This document shows positions 15,696 to 24,469 of a stretch of 64,000 bases of DNA, piece after piece (within the stretch, counting starts at the first letter, position 1; every line of letters starts with the position of its first letter). The DNA lies in NCBI RefSeq assembly GCF_015686695.1, contig NZ_JADPMR010000001.1, forward strand, positions 1,798,001-1,862,000, written 5' to 3'. Made by a program: the position numbers and the translations under genes. The notes below the pieces were generated by a model, which ran no database searches, was not told the origin of the DNA, and was given only the letters and a program-made list of their open reading frames with translations. Source of the DNA: Vibrio nitrifigilis. GTDB taxonomy: Bacteria; Pseudomonadota; Gammaproteobacteria; Enterobacterales; Vibrionaceae.

Positions 15696-16829
15696 GTGGG
15701 AGAAAAACAGAAGTTGAACAAACAACATTCCGTTGAGCAACCAGTTGTCAGATTAACTGGTGTGAGCAAAAGTTTTGATGGTAAAGAAATCATTTCAAAC
15801 CTTCATTTAGACGTAAACCATGGCGAATTCTTAACCATTCTCGGTCCTTCTGGCTGTGGTAAAACCACGGTACTTCGCATGATTGCGGGGTTCGAAAACG
15901 TCGATTCCGGTCAAGTCATTCTCGATTCGCATGATGTGACACATACCCCTGCAGAGCAGCGTTATGTGAACACCGTATTCCAAAGTTACGCACTGTTTCC
16001 CCATATGACAGTGTTTGACAACGTTGCATTTGGCTTAAGAATGCAAAAAGTGCCCGCCGCAGATATTCAACCTCGGGTTCTAGAAGCATTAAAAATGGTC
16101 CGTTTGGAAGAAATGGCGCAACGTAAACCTAGTCAACTTTCTGGTGGTCAACAGCAACGCGTCGCCATTGCGCGTGCTGTAGTAAATAAACCGAAAGTAT
16201 TGCTGCTAGATGAATCACTATCCGCACTGGATTATAAATTACGTAAACAAATGCAAGGTGAACTTAAGCGTTTGCAACGTCGCTTGGGTATCACCTTTAT
16301 CTTCGTAACACACGATCAAGAAGAAGCGCTTTCAATGTCTGATCGTATTATTGTGATGCGCGATGGCGTCGTCGAACAAGATGGCTCCCCGCGTGAAATT
16401 TATGAAGAACCTAAAAACCTATTTGTCGCCCGCTTCATTGGGGAAATTAACGTGTTCCCTGCTGTTGCTAAATCACGCATCGATGACAAGCGTATTCTAG
16501 TGGACATTAATGGTGTTGAGAGCACCGTTTACCACAAAGAAACGATTGCGCAGGCTCAAAAGCTACAAGTGTTACTTCGCCCGGAAGATTTACGCCTAGA
16601 AGAAATATCTGATACAGAAAATGAAGGCATCATCGGCTACGTTCGTGACCGCACATACAAAGGCATGACTTTGGAATCTTTAATAGAGTTGGATTCAGGT
16701 GACACGGTTATGGTTAGTGAATTCTTTAATGAAGATGACCCAGATGTAGACCATAAAATCGGCCAGAAAGTGGCGATCACTTGGGTTGAAAGTTGGGAGG
16801 TCGTACTCGATGACCAGTCGCAAATTTAA
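15696..16829 (+). CDS. potA: Spermidine/putrescine ABC transporter ATPase PotA
   Basis: A 377-residue ATP-binding subunit that powers polyamine import. It has Walker A GPSGCGKTT, Q-loop VFQSYALFPHMTVF, signature LSGGQQQRVAIARA, Walker B VLLLDESLSALD and H-loop FVTHDQEEAL, then the C-terminal TOBE-type regulatory domain (LLRPEDLRLEE, GYVRDRTYKGMTLES). The start is GTG at 15696 after AAGG; it aligns with the E. coli start MGQSKKLNKQ. First gene of potABC, overlapping potB by 20 bases. Confidence 0.97.
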   Translation: MGEKQKLNKQHSVEQPVVRLTGVSKSFDGKEIISNLHLDVNHGEFLTILGPSGCGKTTVLRMIAGFENVDSGQVILDSHDVTHTPAEQRYVNTVFQSYALFPHMTVFDNVAFGLRMQKVPAADIQPRVLEALKMVRLEEMAQRKPSQLSGGQQQRVAIARAVVNKPKVLLLDESLSALDYKLRKQMQGELKRLQRRLGITFIFVTHDQEEALSMSDRIIVMRDGVVEQDGSPREIYEEPKNLFVARFIGEINVFPAVAKSRIDDKRILVDINGVESTVYHKETIAQAQKLQVLLRPEDLRLEEISDTENEGIIGYVRDRTYKGMTLESLIELDSGDTVMVSEFFNEDDPDVDHKIGQKVAITWVESWEVVLDDQSQI

Positions 16830-17670
16830 CTTACAAAAAACGATTGTCTTTGTCGTTGTTGGCTGGTTGGCGCTGTTTGTTTTAGTTCCCAACTTGATGA
16901 TCATTGCGACGAGCTTTCTTACCCGTAGTGAATCTCACCTGCTAAGTTTCACGCTAACGTTTGATAATTATATTAAGCTGTTAGACCCTGTTTACGCTCA
17001 GGTGGTTGCACACTCATTCTACATGGCAATCGTTGCGACCTTAATATGTTTAATCATCGGCTACCCGTTTGCCTATATCATTGCAAAAATGCCGGAACGC
17101 CGTCGCCCGATTATGCTGTTTCTTGTGATTGTTCCTTTTTGGACCAATTCATTAATCCGTACTTACGGTATGAAAATTGTTATAGGGACTCAAGGCGTTC
17201 TCAATAAATTTTTGCTCTTTGTGGGAATCATTGATCACCCTATCCGGCTCATGTACTCAGAAACAGCGGTCATGATCGGCTTGGTGTATATCCTGATCCC
17301 TTTCATGATTTTGCCGCTCTATTCTGCGTTAGAGAAACTCGATATAACTTACATTGAAGCAGCACGCGATTTGGGAGCAAACAAGCTACAGACCTTATTA
17401 AAAGTGGTCCTGCCGTTAACGATGCCAGGGATTATCGGCGGCTGTTTATTAGTCTTACTACCCGCTTTGGGGATGTTTTATATCTCTGATCTACTGGGTG
17501 GGGCTAAAAACCCGTTGATTGGTAACATCATTAAAAGCCAAGTATTAAATTCTCAAGATTGGCCATTTGGTGCCGCAACCAGTATTGCCCTAACGATAGC
17601 GATGGCAATCATGCTGTATGCGTATTATCGCGCCAGTAAGCTGCTCAACAAACAAGTGGAGTTAGACTAA
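16810..17670 (+). CDS. potB: Spermidine/putrescine permease PotB
   Basis: A 286-residue inner-membrane permease with six membrane helices. The EAA loop is EAARDLGANKLQTLLKVVLPLTMPG (about residues 185-209), the contact point for PotA. The ATG at 16810 has GGGAGG about 8 bases upstream inside the end of potA; an upstream in-frame codon at 16786 would only add potA-encoded residues. The stop overlaps the potC start by one base (TAATG). Confidence 0.96.
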   Translation: MTSRKFNLQKTIVFVVVGWLALFVLVPNLMIIATSFLTRSESHLLSFTLTFDNYIKLLDPVYAQVVAHSFYMAIVATLICLIIGYPFAYIIAKMPERRRPIMLFLVIVPFWTNSLIRTYGMKIVIGTQGVLNKFLLFVGIIDHPIRLMYSETAVMIGLVYILIPFMILPLYSALEKLDITYIEAARDLGANKLQTLLKVVLPLTMPGIIGGCLLVLLPALGMFYISDLLGGAKNPLIGNIIKSQVLNSQDWPFGAATSIALTIAMAIMLYAYYRASKLLNKQVELD

Positions 17671-18437
17671 TGGGAAAAACAATCCGCTTCAGTTTTATGG
17701 GATTGGTATATCTCTTTTTGTACCTCCCTATTGCCGCGCTCATCGTTAATTCATTTAACGCGAACCGATTTGGTTTTCGTTGGGATGGCTTTTCGACCAA
17801 GTGGTATCACTCATTGATGAATAACGACAGTTTGATACAAGCTGCCGGACATTCTCTTACGATTGCGGTGATTTCTTCGACAGCCGCGACCTTGATTGGT
17901 AGTTTGACTGCCGTTGCACTATACCGATACCAATTTAAAGGTAAACGCATGGTCGGTGGACTGCTTTTCGTGGTTATGATGTCTCCTGATATTGTGATGG
18001 CCATTTCACTATTGGCGCTATTTTTGGTGCTGGGTTTCCAACTTGGGTTTATTACCTTGCTGTTTGCCCACATTACATTCTGTCTACCATTCGTCGTCAT
18101 TACGGTATTTAGTCGCCTAAAAGGCTTTGATGTAAAAATGCTCGAAGCTGCAAAAGATTTAGGTGCTAATGAATGGGTTATTCTTAGAAGCATCATTTTG
18201 CCCCTAGCGAAACCGGCAGTGGCTGCGGGTTGGTTACTAAGTTTTACCCTTTCACTTGACGATGTCATTATTAGCTCGTTTGTCACTGGCCCAACCTACG
18301 AAATTCTGCCACTTAAGATCTATTCAATGGTTCGAGTAGGCCTAAACCCGGATGTAAATGCGTTGGCAACGGTGATGTTGATTGTTTCGCTGGCACTTGT
18401 TGCCATTTCGCAATTCATCGCGCGCGAAAAAAAATGA
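17670..18437 (+). CDS. potC: Spermidine/putrescine permease PotC
   Basis: A 255-residue second permease subunit. It has six predicted membrane helices, the EAA loop EAAKDLGANEWVILRSIILPLAKPA (about 162-186), and the typical Pot end SLDDVIISSFVTGPTYEILPLKIYS. It pairs with PotB to form the channel. It is translationally coupled to potB and followed by an intrinsic terminator at 18500-18527, which separates it from potD. Confidence 0.96.
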   Translation: MGKTIRFSFMGLVYLFLYLPIAALIVNSFNANRFGFRWDGFSTKWYHSLMNNDSLIQAAGHSLTIAVISSTAATLIGSLTAVALYRYQFKGKRMVGGLLFVVMMSPDIVMAISLLALFLVLGFQLGFITLLFAHITFCLPFVVITVFSRLKGFDVKMLEAAKDLGANEWVILRSIILPLAKPAVAAGWLLSFTLSLDDVIISSFVTGPTYEILPLKIYSMVRVGLNPDVNALATVMLIVSLALVAISQFIAREKK

Positions 18438-18890
18438 GATTGTACCGTTAAATAGTGAGTGAGTAAGCATTCATTGTAATGCGTCCTCGTTTGATGAAAA
18501 CAGAATACCTTTCGGTATTCTGTTTTTTTATTGAGACTGGCTAACTTGTTGGTTCATCGATATAATTTTCAAATGAGATAACAGTTCAAACCTATTAATA
18601 AAATAACAATCAATTGCTGTCTATTGCATATTTTGTTGGTATACTAGCGGCCTTATTGCATATGCAGTCATATCAAAAATAAGTGAATGTTGAGATCATT
18701 ACCTGTGATACACGCTTGAGTCCTACGTAGTGTGGTAGTAAACAGCCATTTATCAAATGCCTGAATACCAACATTCATGAACTCTCCGCACCTATCTAGT
18801 TTTTGATCAATACATAGATTCCCTTATCGTATTTGGTATCACTTAACCAGTGAGTTTCTTGCAACAACACATGGACAACATGGAAAAGTA
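18438..18890. other. Interval between potC and potD
   Basis: About 450 bases. After the potC terminator (18500-18527) there is AT-rich sequence that should carry a separate potD promoter; a TATACT box at 18639-18644 is a candidate -10. A loose inverted repeat, GAATGTTG (18683-18690) and CAACATTC (18769-18776), brackets about 80 bases of leader. No gene is seen. Confidence 0.45.
18500..18527 (+). terminator. Intrinsic terminator after potC
   Basis: Ten-bp stem ACAGAATACC/GGTATTCTGT with a TTTC loop, then seven T residues. It ends the potABC transcript before potD. Confidence 0.9.
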
Positions 18891-19928
18891 ATGAAAAATA
18901 AATTGTATGCGAGCGCGCTTTGCGCAGTGGCTTTGTTTAGCGGTAACGCGATGGCTAATGACAATGAGTTGTACTTCTACAACTGGTCTGAATACATTCC
19001 TCAATCGGTTCTTCAAGACTTTACTAAAGAGACTGGTATTAAAGTTATCTACTCAACTTATGAGTCTAACGAAACCATGTACGCAAAATTGAAAACACAA
19101 GGTAAAGGATACGATCTAGTCGTACCGTCAACTTACTTTGTTTCAAAAATGCGTAAAGAAGGAATGCTTCAAGAAATTGACCATTCAAAACTTTCTCATT
19201 TCAAAGATTTGGATCCTAACTATCTAAACAAACCATTTGATCCACAGAACAAATATTCTATCCCTTACGTATGGGGTGCAACGGGTATCGGTGTGAACAC
19301 TGATATGTACGATAAATCTAAATTCACAAGCTGGGATGATCTTTGGAATACAAAATACAAAGGTCAACTGTTGTTAACCGATGATGCTCGTGAAGTATTT
19401 GATATCGCACTGCAAAAACTTGGATACAATCAAAACTCACGTGATCCTAAAGAGATTAAAGCAGCATACAACGAGCTGAAAAAACTGATGCCAAATGTAT
19501 TGGTTTTCAACTCTGATTTCCCAGCGAACCCATACATGGAAGGTGAAGTCAGCCTAGGTATGCTTTGGAACGGCTCTGCGTATATGGCTCGCCAACAAGG
19601 CGCTCCAATCGAAATCGCATGGCCTAAGAAAGGCACTATTTTCTGGATGGATAGCCTAGCGATTCCTTCAGGTGCAGCTCACAAAGAAGCGGCATACAAG
19701 ATGATTAACTTCCTACTACGCCCTGAGAATGCAGCGAAGATCGCAGAAGAAATTGGTTACCCAACACCAGTTAAAACTGCGTATAAATACCTACCAAAAT
19801 CATTTTCTGAAGATCCAAACATCTTCCCACCACAAGATGTGATGGATAACGGTGTATGGCAAGATGAAGTGGGTGACAAAACTGAGCTTTATACTGAACT
19901 GTTCCAAAAACTTAAAGTAGAAAAGTAA
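18891..19928 (+). CDS. potD: Periplasmic spermidine/putrescine-binding protein PotD
   Basis: A 345-residue solute-binding protein. Signal peptide MKNKLYASALCAVALFSGNAMA with cleavage after AMA; mature protein begins NDNELYFYNWSEYIP, the hallmark of PotD/PotF. Conserved pocket elements include VPSTYFVSKMRKEGML, YSIPYVWGATGIGVN and GMLWNGSAYMAR. It delivers polyamines to PotBC. It lies about 450 bases after potC with an intervening terminator, so it is probably transcribed on its own at a higher level. A second potD copy, common in vibrios, is not seen next to it. Confidence 0.96.
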   Translation: MKNKLYASALCAVALFSGNAMANDNELYFYNWSEYIPQSVLQDFTKETGIKVIYSTYESNETMYAKLKTQGKGYDLVVPSTYFVSKMRKEGMLQEIDHSKLSHFKDLDPNYLNKPFDPQNKYSIPYVWGATGIGVNTDMYDKSKFTSWDDLWNTKYKGQLLLTDDAREVFDIALQKLGYNQNSRDPKEIKAAYNELKKLMPNVLVFNSDFPANPYMEGEVSLGMLWNGSAYMARQQGAPIEIAWPKKGTIFWMDSLAIPSGAAHKEAAYKMINFLLRPENAAKIAEEIGYPTPVKTAYKYLPKSFSEDPNIFPPQDVMDNGVWQDEVGDKTELYTELFQKLKVEK

Positions 19929-19944
19929 GCGTTCGCCTAATGAC

Positions 19945-19972
19945 AAAAACCGCATCAATTGATGCGGTTTTT
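19945..19972. terminator. Bidirectional terminator between potD and cobB
   Basis: Perfect palindrome AAAAACCGCATC-AATT-GATGCGGTTTTT between two convergent genes; ends in T-runs in both directions. Confidence 0.92.
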
Positions 19973-19992
19973 TATTTTTCAAATGCTTGGAA

Positions 19993-20715
19993 TTATTCGT
20001 TCTGCATCGCAAGTAACTCTTCTACCAATTTTGGAACTTCGACACTTGCCTTACCGTAACGCTTCTCTTCAAACTCACTTTGTACCGCACTTGGCGCTAA
20101 GTTAAGTTCGATAGTATGAGCGCCTGATAATGTTGCGTCGTGCACAAAGCCTGCCGCTGGGTAGACAACACCAGATGTACCAATAGAAATAAAGAGATCC
20201 GCTTCTTGAATCGCTTCGTAGATCTCTCCCATCTGTAGTGGCATTTCACCAAACCACACAATATGAGGACGTAACTGAGCAGGAATTTGACAGCAATGAC
20301 ACAAATCGCCCATATGCAAATCCGTGGCTTGATCAATCACCTGTCCTGATTCAGAACACCGTGCTTTGAGTAACTCACCATGCATATGAATGATATTTCT
20401 ACTACCGCCACGCTCATGTAAGTTATCAATATTTTGCGTTACAATAGTTACCCTACCGTCTAATTCCGCCTCTAAACGTCCTAAGGCGACGTGTGCTGCA
20501 TTGGGGCGAATATGTTCTGACAGAAGATCGCGTCTTCGTTGATTATAAAAGTCTTGAACTAACTCAGGGTTGCGTAGAAAGCCTTCCGGTGTACAGACAT
20601 CTTCAACTCGGTGATTTTCCCACAAACCATCTTCAGTACGGAAAGTTTGTATCCCCGACTCGGCCGATATTCCTGCGCCGGTCAGCACCACAACATTGCG
20701 ATATGGAAATTGCAT
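19993..20715 (-). CDS. cobB: NAD-dependent protein deacylase (sirtuin CobB)
   Basis: A 240-residue sirtuin that removes acetyl or succinyl groups from lysines using NAD. Motifs: GAGISAESGIQTFR (NAD loop), TQNIDNLHERGG, catalytic His in IHMHGEL, zinc Cys in ARCSES and LCHCCQ, and GTSGVVYPAAGF. It lacks the extended N-terminus of long CobB forms. The ATG at 20715 starts MQFPYRNVVVLTG. It acts on acetyl-CoA synthetase and many metabolic enzymes in other bacteria. Monocistronic between a terminator and a repeat-rich interval. Confidence 0.94.
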   Translation of the reverse strand: MQFPYRNVVVLTGAGISAESGIQTFRTEDGLWENHRVEDVCTPEGFLRNPELVQDFYNQRRRDLLSEHIRPNAAHVALGRLEAELDGRVTIVTQNIDNLHERGGSRNIIHMHGELLKARCSESGQVIDQATDLHMGDLCHCCQIPAQLRPHIVWFGEMPLQMGEIYEAIQEADLFISIGTSGVVYPAAGFVHDATLSGAHTIELNLAPSAVQSEFEEKRYGKASVEVPKLVEELLAMQNE

Positions 20716-20755
20716 GACACGTCCTTTTTCTTTCTACGATATTAAATCTCTTGAT

Positions 20756-21021
20756 TATACCCAAGTAACCTCAAGATGCTGTTTCAGCGAGAATGTATTC
20801 GCTCTTAGGCAAGGCACTGATTTGAAGACATAGTCATTCTACGTAGAAAATCAGTAACACAGCCTAGGAGCGAATAAAACTCGCCCTTCGGGAGCTCATC
20901 AACAAACCTATTTCTGCGCCCAATCACGTTAAAAGGGAATGACCATTCCTGCCGTGATTGAGCTTGACCTAGGCTCGTTGATGAAGCTCTGAATCCTGCA
21001 TCTTGAGGTCATTTGGGTATA
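20756..21021. repeat. Palindromic Vibrio intergenic repeat, about 266 bp
   Basis: Ends are 24-bp inverted arms at 20756-20779 and 20998-21021 (core TACCCAA...CTCAAGATGC) with two mismatches. Inside are further nested inverted pairs, for example ATTCGCTCTTAGGCAAGGC against GCCTAGGAGCGAAT, and GAGCTCATCAA against TTGATGAAGCTC. Arms of this type recur in many Vibrio genomes as I remember them. The size, terminal symmetry and lack of a gene suggest a MITE-like or REP-like element. A solitary arm lies at 15355-15378. Confidence 0.8.
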
Positions 21022-21100
21022 TAAAAGCTTAACACTTATACCTATATTGCTGTAGTGGTTTGTGTTAGACCTTAGTCTGTAGACCTTTGTTGTAGCAATA

Positions 21101-21132
21101 AAAAAACGAGTAGGCTCACCGCCTACTCGTTT
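21101..21132 (-). terminator. Intrinsic terminator of amtB
   Basis: Twelve-bp stem AAACGAGTAGGC with 5-base loop; on the minus strand it is followed by TTT. About 20 bases past the amtB stop. Confidence 0.88.
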
Positions 21133-21152
21133 ATCTATCCTTAAAACGGTAC

Positions 21153-22373
21153 TTAATCTTCGTTGGTTGAAGAAATTCGGTGGATACTTAAATCTGCGCC
21201 GTTGAACTCTTCCTCTTCAGTGAGGCGCAAACCGGTGGTTTTACTTAATGTGCCATAAACAATAAACGACCCAGCGACTGCCACGATAATCCCAACTAAC
21301 GTACCTAATAGTTGTACAGTGAAACTAACACCACCAATACCACCTAAGGCTTTCTGACCAAAAATACCGGCAGCAACGCCACCCCATGCACCACAAACAC
21401 CATGTAGCGGCCATACACCGAGTACATCGTCGATTTTGGTTTTATTTTGTAACGCAGTGAACAACCAAACAAAGAGCACGCCAGCAATAATCCCGGTAAT
21501 AAAGGCACCAAACGGGTGCATTAAATCAGATCCTGCACATACTGCCACTAAGCCCGCTAACGGGCCATTATGAATAAACCCAGGGTCATTTTTGCCCGCC
21601 ACAAGAGAGGCTAAAATTCCGCCTGCCATTGCCATTAATGAGTTCATCGCGACTAATCCGCTAATACCGGCCAGTGTTTGCGCCGACATGACATTAAATC
21701 CGAACCAGCCGACACATAAAATCCAAGCACCCAATGCGAGAAAAGGAATATTGGATGGCGCAAAGTTGGTATGTTTACCCGCGCGAATGCGACCATGGCG
21801 CATTCCCAATAATTTGACAGCAACTAATGCGATCCAGCCGCCTACGCCATGGACAACGACAGATCCAGCGAAGTCATGGAATGGCGCACCAAAAGTCGCC
21901 GTAAACCAACTTTGTAAACCCAAGTTACCATTCCAGATGATGCCTTCGAAAAATGGATAAACAACGCCAACCGTAAAGAATGTAGCGATTAACAGTGGAT
22001 AGAAACGCGCACGTTCTGCCACACCGCCAGAAACAATCGCGGGGATAGCCGCAGCAAAAGTCAGTAGGAAAAAGAATTTCACTAATTCATAACCATTACC
22101 TTGTGCAAGTTCTGTCGCACTGCCAAAAAAATGATGACCATACGCAATCCAGTAACCAATAAAGAAATATGCAATGGTTGAAATCCCAAAATCAGCAAGA
22201 ATTTTGACTAGAGCATTCACTTGGTTTTTACGCCTGACTGTTCCCACTTCTAAAAAAGCAAACCCGGCATGCATCAAAAACACCATGATAGCGCCTAATA
22301 GTAAAAATAAAGTGTCGGAACTTTGCGTCAAGGTTTGAATAACACCTTGTACCTGACGGACGTCGTTGATCAT
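21153..22373 (-). CDS. amtB: Ammonium transporter AmtB
   Basis: A 406-residue channel with about 11 membrane helices, importing ammonium when nitrogen is scarce. Family blocks: FLMHAGFAFLEVGTVRRKN, HDFAGSVVVHGVGGWIALV (first pore His), GWFGFNVMS and WPLHGVCGAWGGVAAGIFG (second pore His). There is no long signal peptide, unlike E. coli AmtB. No glnK lies next to it, which is unusual because most bacteria keep glnK-amtB together. The upstream region has NtrC-like and sigma-54-like sites. Confidence 0.94.
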   Translation of the reverse strand: MINDVRQVQGVIQTLTQSSDTLFLLLGAIMVFLMHAGFAFLEVGTVRRKNQVNALVKILADFGISTIAYFFIGYWIAYGHHFFGSATELAQGNGYELVKFFFLLTFAAAIPAIVSGGVAERARFYPLLIATFFTVGVVYPFFEGIIWNGNLGLQSWFTATFGAPFHDFAGSVVVHGVGGWIALVAVKLLGMRHGRIRAGKHTNFAPSNIPFLALGAWILCVGWFGFNVMSAQTLAGISGLVAMNSLMAMAGGILASLVAGKNDPGFIHNGPLAGLVAVCAGSDLMHPFGAFITGIIAGVLFVWLFTALQNKTKIDDVLGVWPLHGVCGAWGGVAAGIFGQKALGGIGGVSFTVQLLGTLVGIIVAVAGSFIVYGTLSKTTGLRLTEEEEFNGADLSIHRISSTNED

Positions 22374-22467
22374 TCTCGTTTACTCCATAATGCAATGCGC
22401 ACCAATAATGTGCTGCGCATAATTGAACTCACCATAATGGTGATTTAGTAATTTTTTATTCTGCTTT

Positions 22468-22483
22468 TGCAAAAAACGATCCG
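22468..22483 (-). promoter_or_regulatory. Candidate sigma-54 promoter of amtB
   Basis: On the minus strand CGGATCGTTTTTTGCA has GG and GC separated by exactly 10 bases and the TTGCA element, with three mismatches to TGGCACG-N4-TTGCA. It is about 95 bases before amtB, downstream of two NtrC-like sites. Confidence 0.55.
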
Positions 22484-22604
22484 TTATAGTGCAATGTTAA
22501 TAAAAAAACCGACTATTTAAATATAACTATTTGAATTAGTTAAAATAGGAAAAGCATTTATGAGGAAAGAGTAGAATTGATTGTCATTTGAAAAATGTTT
22601 GCAT

Positions 22605-22641
22605 ACGCACCAATATAGTTCATAAGTACAATATTGGTGCG
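22605..22641. promoter_or_regulatory. Pair of NtrC-like binding sites upstream of amtB
   Basis: GCACCAATATAGTTC and AGTACAATATTGGTGC face each other, each resembling the NtrC dyad (GCACC-N5-GGTGC type). Together they form an 11-bp inverted repeat (22606-22616 with 22631-22641). They lie 120-170 bases upstream of the candidate sigma-54 promoter, a normal enhancer distance. Confidence 0.55.
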
Positions 22642-22706
22642 CACTTTATTGGTTAGAGTATTAATCTAAACAACATAAAATCACACATGCGTTAACGGTT
22701 TACTGA

Positions 22707-24155
22707 TTATTCGTTATCACTATCCCATTCTTTAAATTTACGCTCTAATGTTTTACGCGCGACGCCTAAAGCGCGGGAAGCGGCTGATTTATTGCCTTCG
22801 TGCACTTTCACCACTTGTTCTATATGATGACGCTCAACCTGTTTAAGTGGCCAATCATCAGGGTAGCCCGTACTTTGAACGGGTACTGATTCTTTCGGCT
22901 CTGCATAATAGGGAATCTGCGAACCATGTGAGACCGTCACAGTTACCGGTGGACCACTGCTGTATTTTTCACGGTCTCGCCAATATTCACGTGGTGTTTT
23001 ACCAAGTAAAATACAGTTTTCGATTAAGTTACGTAGCTCTCTTACGTTTCCGGGCCAATCGTATTCACGAATAATTTTAATATCTTGGTCATTCCATTTA
23101 GGTAATGGCAGACATAAATCCGTGCATAAACGCCCCGCGAGAAAAGGCACCAACTCGCGCAAATCACTTTTACGATTCTTAAGTGGTTGTACTTCTACCC
23201 GAACCACATTTAATCGATAGAGTAACTCACTGCGAAAACGTCCCTGTTGAACGAGTTGATGTAAGTTAACCTGAGTACCAGCAACAACTCGTACATCAAC
23301 TTTAAATTCATACTTCGAACCTATGGGTCTAATGGCTCGTTCTTCTAGCACATTGAGTAATGTATCTTGTGCACTGAGTGGAAAATTAGCGATTTCGTCT
23401 AAATAGAGTGTGCCTCCATTGGCTAATTTAAACACCCCCTCTTTCAATTTGCGCACACCATCACGGGCAACGATTAACTCACCATATAACTGGCTGCTTA
23501 ATGTCTCCATTGAGATAGATGCGCAGCTGAAAGGCACAAAAGGACCAATGCGTCGGCTCTTTTCATGTAGTTCACGTGCAATCAGCTCCTTACCGGTGCC
23601 TGGCTGGCCCTCAATCAATACACTCGCCTTTGAAGGACCAATGTGTTCGATATGTTGACGCAACAGCTTGGTAATTTCTGACTGACCAATAATCTGGCTT
23701 GAGCTATGGCGAGTAAAGTTGAAGTGATGTGCACCTAAACGTCGATCTTTGAGTCGCCTTTCCATACAACGTTTAATCATATGGGTAAGCTGATCAGAGT
23801 TAACAGGATTAATAATGAAATCACATAGCCCAAGCTTAAACGCAGAAACCACTCGATCGAATTCAGCAAGCTGAACCAATAGCAGAACGTCTGACTTTTC
23901 TTCATGCCAATGAGCTAGCTGCTCCCAAATCACCTCTTCCTCGAACACCACATCGACATCGACAATGACCAAATCATAATGATGCTTCTCTGCGCTGTTT
24001 ACTGCGTCAGAATAACTACTCACGCTATGAATAGTTGCAAACCAATTTTCTAATGCGTGCAATAGATCATGCTGATCTTGTCCTTCGTATTGTATGACCA
24101 GAACCGAAAACGCCTGGTACAAAGGCAAATGTTTTAAGTCAGTATTGGCAGTCAT
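22707..24155 (-). CDS. Atypical enhancer-binding-protein-type response regulator lacking GAFTGA
   Basis: A 482-residue regulator. Residues about 15-130 are receiver-like, with Asp in LVIVDVDVVF. Residues about 150-385 are a sigma-54 AAA+ domain (RHSSSQIIGQSEIT, Walker A GQPGTGKELIARELH, Walker B GGTLYLDEIANFP, RSELLYRLNVVRVEV, PWPGNVREL-like DWPGNVRELRNL). The C-terminus is a Fis-type helix-turn-helix (NKSAASRALGVARKTLERKF). The loop that should carry GAFTGA reads YGELIVARDGVRKLKEGVF, so contact with sigma-54 is probably lost, as in VpsR or TyrR. It may act as a sigma-70 regulator. Target genes are unknown. Confidence 0.85.
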   Translation of the reverse strand: MTANTDLKHLPLYQAFSVLVIQYEGQDQHDLLHALENWFATIHSVSSYSDAVNSAEKHHYDLVIVDVDVVFEEEVIWEQLAHWHEEKSDVLLLVQLAEFDRVVSAFKLGLCDFIINPVNSDQLTHMIKRCMERRLKDRRLGAHHFNFTRHSSSQIIGQSEITKLLRQHIEHIGPSKASVLIEGQPGTGKELIARELHEKSRRIGPFVPFSCASISMETLSSQLYGELIVARDGVRKLKEGVFKLANGGTLYLDEIANFPLSAQDTLLNVLEERAIRPIGSKYEFKVDVRVVAGTQVNLHQLVQQGRFRSELLYRLNVVRVEVQPLKNRKSDLRELVPFLAGRLCTDLCLPLPKWNDQDIKIIREYDWPGNVRELRNLIENCILLGKTPREYWRDREKYSSGPPVTVTVSHGSQIPYYAEPKESVPVQSTGYPDDWPLKQVERHHIEQVVKVHEGNKSAASRALGVARKTLERKFKEWDSDNE

Positions 24156-24469
24156 TACATTCTCTATCTATTCGAAGACGCTATAAAGGTAGGGGCTCTC
24201 TGACATAACGGTTAGTCGCTTTAGATCAATTTGTGCGTTACATTAGAGTTTATTGATAAAATTAACTGAAACGTTGCTTTTTCATAAAAATAATAAATAT
24301 AAATTAGTAACTTATCTCTGATACTTAAGTGGTAAATTGCACATGGTGTGTGTAACGTATTGAGATATTGCTGATTTATTTATTTTGACTACCGAGCACT
24401 GATATAACGCAAGGTTTATACGCGCCTTCTTTAGTAACCTAGCGTCGAACTTTGATAGGGATCTTAACC
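24156..24469. other. Divergent intergenic region before mobA
   Basis: About 310 AT-rich bases between the minus-strand regulator and mobA. It should contain promoters for both directions. I see no gene, strong palindrome or recognisable binding site. Confidence 0.4.

Noticed and set aside
18683..18776. Possible sRNA or riboswitch in the potC-potD gap
   Set aside because: Only an 8-bp distant inverted repeat is visible; no conserved aptamer or promoter-terminator pair within it.
22394..22412. Second NtrC-like or sigma-54-like site close to amtB
   Set aside because: TGGTGCGCATTGCA has GG and GC separated by only 8 bases, not 10, and the half-sites are imperfect.
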